From: Vanilla planifolia
Lineage: Eukaryota > Streptophyta > Magnoliopsida > Asparagales > Orchidaceae
Assembly (NCBI GenBank): GCA_023846275.1
Contig: CM043875.1
Coordinates: 9,543,958-9,607,957 of the forward strand
Reading direction: 5' to 3'
DNA: 64,000 nt
The notes beneath the pieces were generated by a model that worked only from the letters and a program-made list of their open reading frames with translations, was not told the DNA's origin and made no database searches. The position numbers and the translations under genes are program-made. This document shows, piece by piece, positions 1 to 11,277 of the stretch (positions within the stretch are counted from its first letter, which is position 1; every line of letters starts with the position of its first letter).

Positions 1-1985
1 CTTTTTGTTTCAAATAATATAAAAGCTCAACATATTTAAATGGAAAATAAGCTTCTTCTATATCATTTCATCATATGCTAACCTTTATTATTTCTTAGCG
101 ACCCAATTGTGTGCCTCATTTTGACCTAAAAATATTAAGAAAAAATGGGCTATGCCAATTGTTACTAGCTTAGTAACAAATGCATATACATATATGCAAG
201 AAAAATAACATTTCGATTATCACAATCATGTGTCAATTGTAAGCACACGATATAGAAAGAGCATATGAATAAGCAACAAAATGTAAAGCAAATTTTCATA
301 TAAAAGTATTTTAATTCTTTATCTTTTTTATAATCTTTATAAATTTGTTTATTTTCTTTATCTTTTCATCTTCTTAAAGATTGCCTTAGAGCAAAGTCAC
401 TTCATAAAAGATCAAGAAAATTTATAAATATGTCATTTCATATAAATAGCTTGAATGAATGTCTCCATTAGCACAACTCCATAATTGTTATTTCATCATA
501 ATAATTTTTACTTTGGACAACTATTCATTCTATCATCTTTTAAACTTTTTTTAACTTTTGTCATCCTTCACCAAATCATTTCCTCTTTCTTTTTACTTTT
601 CTTCTCTCTTCATAATCTTATCTCTTTTTTTCTTTTATAATTATTATCACAAATAATAATTTACTTCTTTTTTTTATAAACATTATCAAACAAATATAAA
701 AATAGACGAAGCTTGTAAGTAAAGAAATACAATATTATGCTCAAGCAATATGTGACAATCAAACATGTTATTAAGACTTTGCAATTCAAAAAGAATCAAT
801 CATCCACAAGAGTTTCCCTTAAGTTTATCTCTTAAGGTTCTACATCTCTTGCAAGCAACATGAATCAACCATTCAACCATAAGAAAAAACATGCTCATAC
901 AAACATCTTTAAGTTTTTTCAAATTTGCATTATTATTTGAGACTCTCTAACCTACAAACATCGATCAATTGTGTTGTTGACTGCTGTTCATGATGCTTTA
1001 TTTGAAGATAACAAATTGTAATTATTTTTAATAATTTATTTAAGTGAAAATATCAAATATCATGAAGATCATTTTCTTTATAATGATAAACCACCAAAAT
1101 ATAAATATTTTGAATTTAATTTTAGATGCTTTAATTTTATTTTTATTGGAATGTTAAGCTTGATTGAAATTCGTCTTATAAAGTACAAATAAAATTTTAT
1201 TAAAATTAATCATCTTAAAAAATATTTAAATTTTTAATCTTTTAATCATCTTATCTTGATTATCTTAAGAATTATATTACTTTGATGATATTTGAAAATC
1301 TTCCTCCATTAATTTGTTTTAAAAAGTAAATTATAGTAATATTAATTAAATAGTAAAAAAATAATAAAATTTTTAATAATAGATAAAATAAGAATATAAA
1401 AACATAAATCTACTTTGATTATTGCCAACAAAATTAAATCATAAGTCTTAAGTCAAAGAATTACAAATTAACTCGTTTGCTATAGGATTTGGGTCAACAA
1501 ATCACTCTCAAGCCTTGACAATAATGTTATTAGATTGAGCCATTGCCTCTTGGATTCATCTATCAATTAAGCAAGAAACTGACAGTATGAGTCATCACCT
1601 CCTGAGTAAACCAGTGGGCAACCAATCCAAAGTAAAGGTTGTTTTATAACCACAAAAAAGTTCTTACAAACATATATCAATAGATCTAGTAAGAAATATG
1701 GAACTAAACTTAGTATACCTCGTGCACAAAAGTCTTCAGAATTTTGGAAATGTTATGAGCCATTCAATCACTCAAATTCATGATCCCAAGGTCATCAACT
1801 CTTCAATTATTTTTTAAGCATTAATTTAATCAGTCGTTCAATCACACAATTTTTTTCATTGCAGAGTCCTTATTTAATCCACACATAAGATTTAAATCTA
1901 GTTATCAAATCATGTTTTATATCTAACAATCATGACCTAATCTAATTTTTAAATAACACCAATTTAATCGTATCAATTTGAATGC
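1..1985. other. AT-rich DNA with no recognisable feature
   Basis: I see no open frame of useful length, no domain-like peptide and no clear repeat boundary here. The stretch around 540-680 is pyrimidine-rich (runs of cttt and tctt). The right end runs into a copia LTR whose start I could not fix. Confidence 0.5.
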
Positions 1986-2781
1986 ATAATTTTTGCCATC
2001 AAACTCATAATGATTCTTTTGATCGTTCAGCTCCTCCTGTGTAATAGCTATTTTAGTCTTTGTATGAGTCTTTAAAATTTTTATTTAAATAATAATTTTT
2101 TTAATTAAAAACTATACAACGATGAAAGTTGTAACATCTAATTGTTAGTTTGATGAGTGCTTTTAGTCAGTAGAAAATGCCCATAAATAGGAAAATTCTT
2201 GAATAAAAGTAATTGATAAAAATTTTATATAATCTTGATCGATGATGAAGAAAAATTTCAAGTTCTTCAAGTTGTAACCAGCTAGTGTTCATCGTAACTT
2301 TCTTTAGCTGCATCCTTTAGTTATCAAACTCTTAATTTCTCTTTCTTTCTTAAATTAACTAAGTTCTCAACTTCTTTTATTTTTATTTAAATTAATTAAA
2401 AGACTTGTGTCTTATTAGACATTTCAACAAGCATAATATTTTTGTTTATTTTAATTTTTTTTTATGTCACTAAATTATTTTCTTTTGTTACCAAGTTTAT
2501 TTGGTTGTAGGCCATAGAAGACTTTCATTTTTATTTCGTTATAAGTCCTTCAACTTTAATTCTTGTTCATTTTTTTATTTCATAATTTTCATAAAAACTT
2601 ATTATTAAAAATAAATTAACTTATTTTAAGATAAAATTAAAATTTTTACAAAATTAGTTTTAGAGATTTATTCAATCTTATTAAACATTACTTTAAAATA
2701 TTTTCTATAAATATTTTCTATGAAATTCAAAATTTTAATTCTAACAATTCACCCCCTTCTTACTAAACCAAACTTCATAAT
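1986..2781 (+). repeat. Copia-type LTR, solo or truncated (copy 1)
   Basis: This segment aligns by eye with about 31180-32139. Shared landmarks in the same order are tgtaat(a/g)gctattttagt, gtagaaaatg/ttagaaaatg, gcatcctt(t/c)a, gtcactaaatt, and a closing segment ttca(c/t)cccc followed by actaaacca. A TATA-like box (2183-2189) and a closing pyrimidine/C-rich stretch fit the promoter and U5 end of plant copia LTRs. No primer-binding site or gag follows, so it is probably a solo LTR or a truncated end. The 5' limit is uncertain and the 3' limit is set at the last position where both copies agree. Confidence 0.5.
2183..2189 (+). promoter_or_regulatory. TATA-like box in copia LTR copy 1
   Basis: The sequence CCATAAATAGG lies inside the LTR where a U3/R promoter is expected. 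The related LTR near 31.4 kb has lost this match, as expected of a decayed copy. No transcript start can be inferred. Confidence 0.35.
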
Positions 2782-5270
2782 CATCCAAACATGTGCATAT
2801 AGTACGACATTGCTTATCTCTTAATTTCTTATGTAGTGGTCATACCAATATTTAGTTTTTTATATAATTCCATCTTTAACTCTTGGGTGCTACATTACCT
2901 ATAGTTAGACTCCTTGATTTTTCTTGTCTTATACCCAAACCTTCTTAGATTCTCTCCAACTCTTGGAGATACTTCTTACTTCTATTTCTTTTCATTCACT
3001 TGTACTTGACTAAAGCTAACTACATAATGTTTTCTTAGAAAATCCTTTCTGAGTTCAACCTTGCCCTCTTTTATATGTAGCTAACATCTACTCACATATC
3101 CTAATTATTCATCTTCTCCTAATGGCCATGGTTTTTCAATTTAGTGTTTCCTAACCTTTCTTTCTTCTTAACTCTAATAGTTTCCTATTAATTAGACTCC
3201 TTCCATGATGATTAACTTAGGTTTTTGCCATTTTGATTTTAAAAACATTTTGCTTATATAGTGTCAGTCTGTATGACACATTCACTTCATATTATATGAT
3301 GCTCAATATTTATGTTAGTTTGTCATTAATTTTACTAATCATAGTAATATGGTGCATTTAATCATACTCACATGATACCTTTTATTATATATTATTATTA
3401 TGTTGTAATCAATGATGTTCTTGAATGATGTTTCTCTAACTTGATCATACTTATATAATAGTCTTAATAATATATCTATGATATCTTTTATTGTGTATTC
3501 TTCTAATGTTGTAACTAATGATGTTCACGTACGATGTTCTTATAACTAGAACATATTTATATGGTAACCTCAATCATACTTATATAATACTTATTTATTT
3601 TTTTAGTTTATTTATTTGATAAGACAATGTAGCATGTGATCCTTTATCATATTTGCCTGATTCATATATTTTTTATCATAAGGGAATCAAACTTATATGA
3701 TTGTTCTAAATATATTATATGATACATTATCTATTAATCATTCTATCTTAATCAAAATTTTTTTCTCTCTTGATCAGACTTGCATGACATCTAACACCAT
3801 ACCTTTCAATCTAGGTCTTCACTCTCTTCCTATCACACTCTTCACTTGCATTGATTAATTTTTCAATATTCAATTATACTAATATGATATTTTAATTCAT
3901 GTTATATGATCCTCTTCAACTTAGTTCAATTAAACCTTTGATAATATTATAGATTTATTTGATCATACTATTTGATGACCTTAAAAATTTAGAATTTTTA
4001 CAAAATTATTTTAAAAATTTTAATGAAATAATTTAACTTAAGAATGTTTTTTTATTTTATAATTTGGGATATTATAGTTATTAAATTGAGTATTTTAATA
4101 TGACAACTCATATGTGTATTTGTGCATTATGATAATAACTATAAAATATAGTTAAAAGGATATGAGATATGTTCTAAGCCTAATAAACTATGCACACATA
4201 TATCTTATATTCAATGAGATAAAGAAATTAGAATATACTAAAAATACTAATGGAGAATAAAAGAAAGGGTAAGTGAGATAATAAGTTTTATAAGTCTTAT
4301 ATTCACATCACCTATGATAAATATTGTTCTAATACATAAGACATGACATAGTTAGGTACTATGATATAAAATTAAAGAAGAATTAAATTTGATACTTCTT
4401 AAAACATTATTTTATGATCTATATTATATATAGTGAGTTATTATCATAGAATGTTACATATGCTAAACACTGGTTATATACTCTGTAATGAGATGGTATT
4501 AAAGATCTCTTTCTTTATTACTAGTATTTTGTAGATGGCCTACTATATAGAAATGATATGATTGAGTCGTCCTCAAATAACATCAATAGTTTGTATAGAA
4601 CTTAATATGCTGAGGACATGACATGATCAATATGATTAACATGTTATGACATAAATATTGGTGGAGATTTAGATAAAATATAATGAGTTGTAAGATAATG
4701 ATAAGATTAGATGTGACTATAGGTATGAGATAATGATCATTTGAAAAAATTTATGTCCAATTATAATAAAAATAAAAAAAAATTGAGATTGAGATAAAAA
4801 AGAATTGAATAAGTATGATTATAAAAGAATGATGATATCTTTATAAGAGACATAAAATTTTGATTTGTGTACATTTATAACACAAATATGTTATTAATTA
4901 GTAATTATGATATATTTACTTATAAGTATTATAAAAATATCATAATTATTTTTATAATTAAATTTTATTTTTATTTTTTAATTTGATATTTTTATATATA
5001 GAATGCACTTACCTAGCATGTAAAGTTTATTTTTTCTTGTATTATAAATCATGTCATATATACATAGATAAAGAATGATTAGAGTGATATGTTGAGAAAT
5101 TTTGGGAACATTATATCATGTATGTTATGACATTTTATCTAAGATAGTGATCATAAGTTTTATTGTAATTATTATGCATGACATATTTAAATGTGACTTG
5201 TTTTACTTGAAATAGTTTTGAAAATGAGTTTTATTTTAAGTTTATTGTTAATTTTGTTTGATTTGGACTA
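2782..5270. other. Unassigned AT-rich DNA with a patch of TATGAT/ATCATA motifs
   Basis: No coding signal was found. From about 3240 to 3990 the strand is dense in atcatac, tatgat and gatcata words (for example tgatcatact near 3443), the pattern that fills the LTRs of elements A and B. This patch may be a remnant of the same family, but I could not align it to them over any length. Confidence 0.4.
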
Positions 5271-5406
5271 TCTCTGGATAGTGTATTATGAAACTTGAGC
5301 AATGAGAAGCCCATGGGTGACTTTCTTTTGAAGTTCAATGAGGTAAGGGTTCTTTAATGATTATTTTTAAAAATAAAAAGAGTTTTGCATTAGAAAGGAT
5401 TGAATA

Positions 5407-5428
5407 CCCCTCGATTGTGTTCGAGGGG
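5407..5428. other. Perfect 8-bp stem hairpin next to a TATA-like site
   Basis: CCCCTCGA (5407-5414) and TCGAGGGG (5421-5428) are exact reverse complements separated by six bases. It is followed by gtctttttatagcc, a TATA-like sequence (near 5433-5441), in a locally GC-richer stretch. The arrangement suggests the promoter part of an old LTR or a regulatory foldback, but nothing nearby confirms either. Confidence 0.35.
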
Positions 5429-5897
5429 GTGTCTTTTTATAGCCGGTTTCAACTACCAACACCAAATCCAACTATATTCCTCATCCCTTGCTTTATTCTT
5501 GTGTGATCAAGGTTCTTCGATGAGACAAAGTGTAATGCATAGTGCATTCAATAAATGTTATTACATCTTATTTTTTTGATATTTTTTCTCCTTAGTTAGT
5601 AAAAATAAATATTTAATAAAAAGTAATCGTTGCAAATGCTTTTTTTTTTTGAAAAGAATGGGAAGTTTTATAACCAAATATAGAAAACACATGACAAACA
5701 TAATCTGAAAATTATTAAAATATGACATACAATACTTAAAAAGCTATGATTCAAAATATTGGCTCATATTACTTCATTAATCATAAAAGGAGTTTAATCA
5801 AATAAAAAAAAGTTTATATATTTTGAACATTTTTGAAAAATAAATTTAAAAATGATGTACTGAATATATTTTAAATTGAACATAAGCATCCAAGCAA

Positions 5898-6197
5898 TTG
5901 CCTTGGTTGCATTTGGTGACAGAATAAAGTTAACTTATCAGCTAGCAAGCGTCAATATTGAGCTTGCAAGCAGTTGACCAATTCTGCAGTCGACGAATGA
6001 GCTCTGCATTCAATTCGTTAATAAATTTTTCATCCCCCCAACTATTACCTAACATATGTAATTAGGCAATTTTTTCTGTTAAAAAACATTAAATGTTTGG
6101 TGCATGCCTTGGCAACCTTGCCGTGAACTTTCTGGTTGGCATAAATAAGATATCATTCATTTGAAAGTTTTCCTATCTTTATATAATATTACCAGCA
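5898..6197 (+). repeat. Possible short copia-type LTR ending in CA before a primer-binding site
   Basis: This block of about 300 bp is less AT-rich than its surroundings. It contains a TATA-like ggcataaataag and ends accagCA, two bases before a good match to the initiator-Met tRNA primer-binding site. That order (TATA, LTR end CA, spacer, PBS) is standard for copia elements. No second LTR and no gag follow, and the left boundary is only a guess, so it may be a truncated remnant or a chance match. Confidence 0.3.
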
Positions 6198-6199
6198 AT

Positions 6200-6211
6200 T
6201 TATATCAGAGC
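6200..6211 (+). other. Primer-binding-site-like sequence (tRNA-iMet)
   Basis: TTATATCAGAGC matches the usual plant LTR-retrotransposon primer site TGGTATCAGAGC at 10 of 12 positions, with the last nine bases exact. It lies two bases after a CA dinucleotide that could close an LTR. Confidence 0.35.
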
Positions 6212-6440
6212 TATTGTGTGTAATTAATTATTTATTTGATAAATATGCTCATATAATAGAAATAAAATTATAGCTTAGAGATGTACTCAGGGAAGACGCC
6301 CGCCACGTTATTAAATAGGACCACCAAACAAGGTAGAGCTATGCTGTTCAAAGGGGACATCTTGCCATTAATACTTCGAAAATCTCAGATCTAACGTGAC
6401 ATCTGCATGTTAAAATTTCCACTTTGTCATATGGTTAAAA

Positions 6441-6534
6441 TAACTTCCCCATTAAAGGATGTCACGATCCGATTAGATGGCACAAGATAGTTAAATTAAC
6501 TTCCCCATTAAAGGATGTCACGATCCGATTAGAT
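6441..6534. repeat. Two-copy tandem repeat, 56-bp period
   Basis: A 38-bp core beginning TAACTTCCCC and ending CGATTAGAT occurs at 6441-6478 and again, identical, at 6497-6534. The 18 bases before each core are also similar (ggttaaaa against agttaaat). The cores hold CACGATCC and are GC-richer than the flanks. The lack of any mismatch suggests a fairly recent duplication. Confidence 0.9.
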
Positions 6535-6599
6535 AGCATCTCCGAAAGTTTGCCGAGAAGGAAATATGGGACGTAACACGTACGAAAGCTCGGACGATG

Positions 6600-8571
6600 C
6601 ATGTGAAAAAATCATCCGATTAAAATTAGTAATTTCCTTTTTTTTTTTTCTAATTTCTTGTGTATTTTATGCTAAATTCAAATAAAAAGATTTTTTTTAA
6701 AAAATAAATCTTATCTTTTCGAACTTTCTCTCACATAAAACGACTTTTTCTTTTGCAAGCTTCAGGTTCCCATTTGCTTGACTTCTTGAAGAATAGATGC
6801 TCTTCTTCTTTCTCCTCTTGACTAAGGCCGCCCTCTCAAGCTCTTGCATTCAACGAAGAAAAAACCATCAATTCATGGAAAATCGTTCTCATTTTCTATC
6901 CCTTTCATTGAATTCAAAGATTGCCTCCCACACCTAAGACGAGTGATTTTAACCGCATATTTTTTACCAACAAAGATAATCAACCTTTAATTTTGGTATC
7001 CAAATGACATTTGAGTCGAATGGCTTCATAACATAGAAAGTTTTTCAAAACGTCTATACTTTAAAAATCTAAGTTATTTTCAACTTCTTCCCGAAATTTG
7101 TTGACCCTTGACGTTAAATAACTAACTAGTAACTAGTATTAAAAGGTTCTAGGGCATTATACTATCGTTATATTATAATCTAGTCATGTTTGAGTCTTTT
7201 GTGTTTTGTCAAATTTTGTTTGGATGATTACATCATGAATTGAAAACATTTAATCATCTCAAATGATTTATCAATTGTTTGGGAAACTAGTTCACTTAAT
7301 GTTATGCATTGACCATTTATGATAGTCTTTTGTAATGTTTAAGATTTATTGAAATAAAACTTTTTAGAATTTTATATCAAGTATATATTTTATAACAACA
7401 CTTACATTGACGAAGTTTTACAAGCTAATACTCTTAAATTTATTATTTTTATTTTATGATAAACTATAGTGATTATCAAAATTTCAAATGAAAATAGAAT
7501 AATTTGTTTTTTTTTTTGAAAAATCAAGTATCACTAGAAAGTATTTGTTAAGATGAATTTAATGTTGATTTATTATCAGAATTAAACAACAATCAATTGT
7601 AAAAATCTTATTCAATTTATTATATTATTGTTATCACATCATTCTAAAATTATAAAATTTTGTAAAGCATGAAGCTTGTAAGGAAGTTTGATAGTGAAAT
7701 GATAATTACGATGAAAAAATTGTTTAACTGATAAAATTAAATGAATTTAGTAAAAGAGAAATAGTGGAATAAAAGAAAATGACAGCGCGCTAATGAGAGA
7801 GTTAAATATTAGAAGAAAGAGGAGAAAGAGAAATGAAAGAACAAAATTAAGCTTTAAGGAAGATATGCATGCAAGTCAAAAGTTCTTGTGAGGCTTTTAA
7901 TGGATTAGCCAAACTTCTCTAAACTTTTGTTGCATTTTGAGGAGAGATGAGAGAGAATTTTTGGGTTGAATTTTCTCACGGGATTATATAATAAAACAAA
8001 CCCATTTAGGCTTAATTTCATAGTTATTTGACAAAAAAATCTAATATGTCAAGAGTATGTGTATAAAATTGAATGATTTATTCATTGCAATTGAAAGATC
8101 TAATCTTCTACTAAATGCACATATGCATATACAAGGTCTAATAGTCTAGTTTCATTATGTGTTATATATCCTGTAAAGTTTTTTACTTGTTTTCTTTTGA
8201 TTGAAGGCAAATGTTTTTTTAAATATTTGAAGTAGAAGCATTTTTATCAAAATATCATTAATTTTGTCATCATGTGGTTTTTAGCTTACATGCTTTTTTT
8301 ATATTTTACACTAATAAATATTGTTTAGCAATAGAGCAAAAATGTATATGTTAAATAGCTAATGTGTAAAAAGAATTATGTAAAAAACACCATTATGGAA
8401 CATGCAAAATTGCTAATGTGTAAAGTGAAAAATATGAAAAACAATATTGATATGTCGTTAACATATTGATAGCTTATAAAATAAAGAATAGAAGTAAATT
8501 CTTTGTTTCTTATTATAATCATGCTCATCCAAATACAATCTTTTCTATTTATAAACATAATCTAATATTAG
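6600..8571. other. No gene seen; mixed AT-rich DNA
   Basis: A pyrimidine-rich stretch at about 6720-6900 carries no open frame of note. A purine-rich stretch at about 7740-7870 (gagagag, agaaagagg) resembles part of the gypsy LTR sequence near 28.4 kb, but the match is too loose to annotate. Confidence 0.4.
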
Positions 8572-8937
8572 TGTAACACCTATAGTGTATCATGTGAATT
8601 TTCTAGATTTGTATATCTTGTTTTGAAAACTATTTTTTGTTTTTAAACCAAAGGAATAAATAAAATAAATAAAACATGATTTGTAATGAAATTTTAAAAC
8701 TATTTAACAAATCATTGTAGTGGAAAAAATGAATAACCAATACAAAACTCTTGTTTTCATCATTGCAATATTATTATTGCAATGCCAAACAACCAAATTC
8801 GAATACATTATTTTTATAAATTAGAAACCAAAGTAATTAAATGCTAGATGATCATCTCCACCTATGTTGCTTTAGCACTTCGTGTTGTACATCCATGCTA
8901 CTTATGAAAAAAGCTAAAATAAGCAGAGCCAACTATC
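8572..8937 (-). repeat. Truncated gypsy-type LTR fragment
   Basis: The segment begins TGTAACACCTATAG and continues with a long AT-rich tract (tttaaacc, cattgcaat). Such starts are typical of long gypsy LTR ends in plants. Orientation is inferred: it resembles the left end of the solo LTR at 11278, which itself looks minus-oriented. It stops just before the left LTR of element A, so element A may have inserted here. No matching right-hand part was recognised beyond 27690. Confidence 0.35.
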
Positions 8938-9589
8938 ATAAGTTTAATATATTATACTATTAAAGATGATGATCATGAACCTAATCTATTACTTGATTAG
9001 AAGTGTTTTAATTTTTGTGAATTTGTGGTGTTTAGAACAAGGTTGTTGCTATTTTGGATTGGAGCAAGAATTTATGAATAAAGATTAGAACAAGATTAGA
9101 GACCATGGCTCAAGGATGACTCAACTTTCAAACCATGAAGCCAACAATGATGCTCCCTATGGCATGGTTAATCCACATAAAGTTTGTCAAAAACTACTTA
9201 ATACTGGTTATACTATAAAACCTTTATACTTTATAATGTGACACTTAGGAATATTATAGTTTTCATGCATGCATTGCTAAGCATATTTATTAGGTTAAAA
9301 AAACTCTAGACTTGCATTGATTTAATTATAATATCATTATATTCATGCTCTAAAGTTAAGTTAATCTTTTAGGTAATTCAGTTAGGTATGAAATAAGCCA
9401 TATTCTTTGTTGTCCATTGAAAGTATAATATAATGTCTCATATCATACTTATAAGCTCTATATTTTGGCTTAAAGTATTAATTGTAGTTTGAAATTATCA
9501 TGACATCATATAGGTATAATGGATTCATTGTACATATACGATATTCAACTAAACCAATGATTAGAAATATGAATTGGCTCATAAAAGAT

Positions 9590-10784
9590 AGCTGACATAA
9601 TAGCATACCAAACATCATGTAGAGGTTTCACTTTGAGGCACAGTAGTCCTATTCAAACTTAAAATCATATTGGTTTCTTTACTTCTAATTAGTCTCTACT
9701 GTCACTATAATTAACTCTTATTTATCATTAAAATATATTTTAATTTTTATCTTTGCTTATTTTATATTCTATATAGTTTATTTAGTTATTTATATGTATA
9801 CTTTATTTTGAGTTATTTGGAGATCAATTGGTAGCTTTTTTTTAATATGTTCAACTTAAAAAAACTCTAGTCCAAGTAATCTCAACAATAGTTCCATAAT
9901 TCAATTAGTACAAAATTTAACCAATTTTTTCTTAATTTAAGCTTTTGAAACCAACACACTCAGCATGTCCACCACTTTGTTGTGTCTCTTGGTCACTTAC
10001 CATATCATTGAACCCACATTGACCTACAAACTCATGCCACTCACAACTTTGCCACTCAGTGCACTGTCATCCAAAATGTGAAAATCAACATAAGCTATTT
10101 TGGAAAACTTATTATATTTATTTCATAGTTTTGAAAGAAATTAATAGAATTTAAAGTATAATTTTTTTACTTTGTAATGCCTTTTTGGAATACTTAAAAT
10201 ATCTTTTAAAATTTTATAAGCTTACTCATGAAGTGCTACTTTTAAGCTTAATTGAGATGAGAGGTTTCATGAGTGATCATCTGCTAGTGTGATTCTGCAC
10301 GTACATAGGGAAGACAATCAAGAAACTCATAAGGGAAAATCTTGATCCATTATCCAACAAAAAGAGCATCAATCACCAGGAAAGTGCTTAACTCGACTAC
10401 TATTTTACTTTAACATTTTATTGAAGGGATTACTTATTGTGTCCAATTTCTCAAGCTTGTGTATATGAATGTGTTAGTTAACTTACTTATAGTTTAAGAA
10501 CTCCACTTAAGTGTACCTTATCACGTCATCACTAGCTTTAATTATATGGTAGTTTGAAGTTAAATCTCTCTCTTTATTAGTCTAGATCTTTAGTGTTAAA
10601 AGAATTATCTAAATTTTTAGCTTGTGGTAAAGTTCTTACTTACCAATGATCTTAAGATATTCTAATTCTAAACTTATAATACCTTAGGTAGACCATTGTA
10701 TAGATCTATTATTTGAATTTAAATATTTTCTTATTATATATGAGCCAAAGTAAGGTTCTTAGAAATTTCATCTTAGATTAACAG
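9590..10784. other. Unaligned block inside the left LTR of element A (probable insertion)
   Basis: The left LTR departs from the right LTR after about 9580 and rejoins it at about 10785 (atctaatccttgaaag against gtctaatctttgagag). Between these points about 1.2 kb has no counterpart in the right LTR or in element B. I recognise no terminal repeats, coding signal or target duplication in it. It may be an old transposon insertion, or sequence lost from the other LTRs. Confidence 0.5.
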
Positions 10785-11272
10785 CCAAAAATGTTTGTCA
10801 TCTAATCCTTGAAAGTTGAGTTTCCACCTACATCATATGAGTATGAAGCTTTCTTTATACACGTATGAGCTTTTTCTCCTCTCAAAGTCCATTTTATGTA
10901 AAACTAGAAATAATCAAAGTATGATTACTATATTTTATGGTATGATTTTATCCAATTATCATGAACATGGTCACATGTAAGATAGTTCTTATATGATTTC
11001 TAAGTTATGTTCACAAGTTGTCTATTACATACTATAAATAAAGTATCATAGTTGTATATTTTGTCTAAATCATAAATAATATAAATGACTTTAAAATAAT
11101 AATGCACTTATTGTGCCATATAAGTATGACACTTATATCAACTAAGTGCATGGTATAATATTCATACATTAGATATATGTGATCATTATTATATAAAAGA
11201 TTTAGAAAAAGTAATAGTTTGCTTGATATCATACAAATTTGATAGTTCAATTTATGATGATTACTTTGTAAG

Positions 11273-11277
11273 CTTAA
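11273..11277. other. Target-site duplication, left of solo LTR 1
   Basis: The pentamer cttaa abuts the TGTCACACC end. Its partner is gttaa at 15024-15028, a four-of-five match, and fusing the flanks restores alignment with the intact right LTR of element A. Confidence 0.55.
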
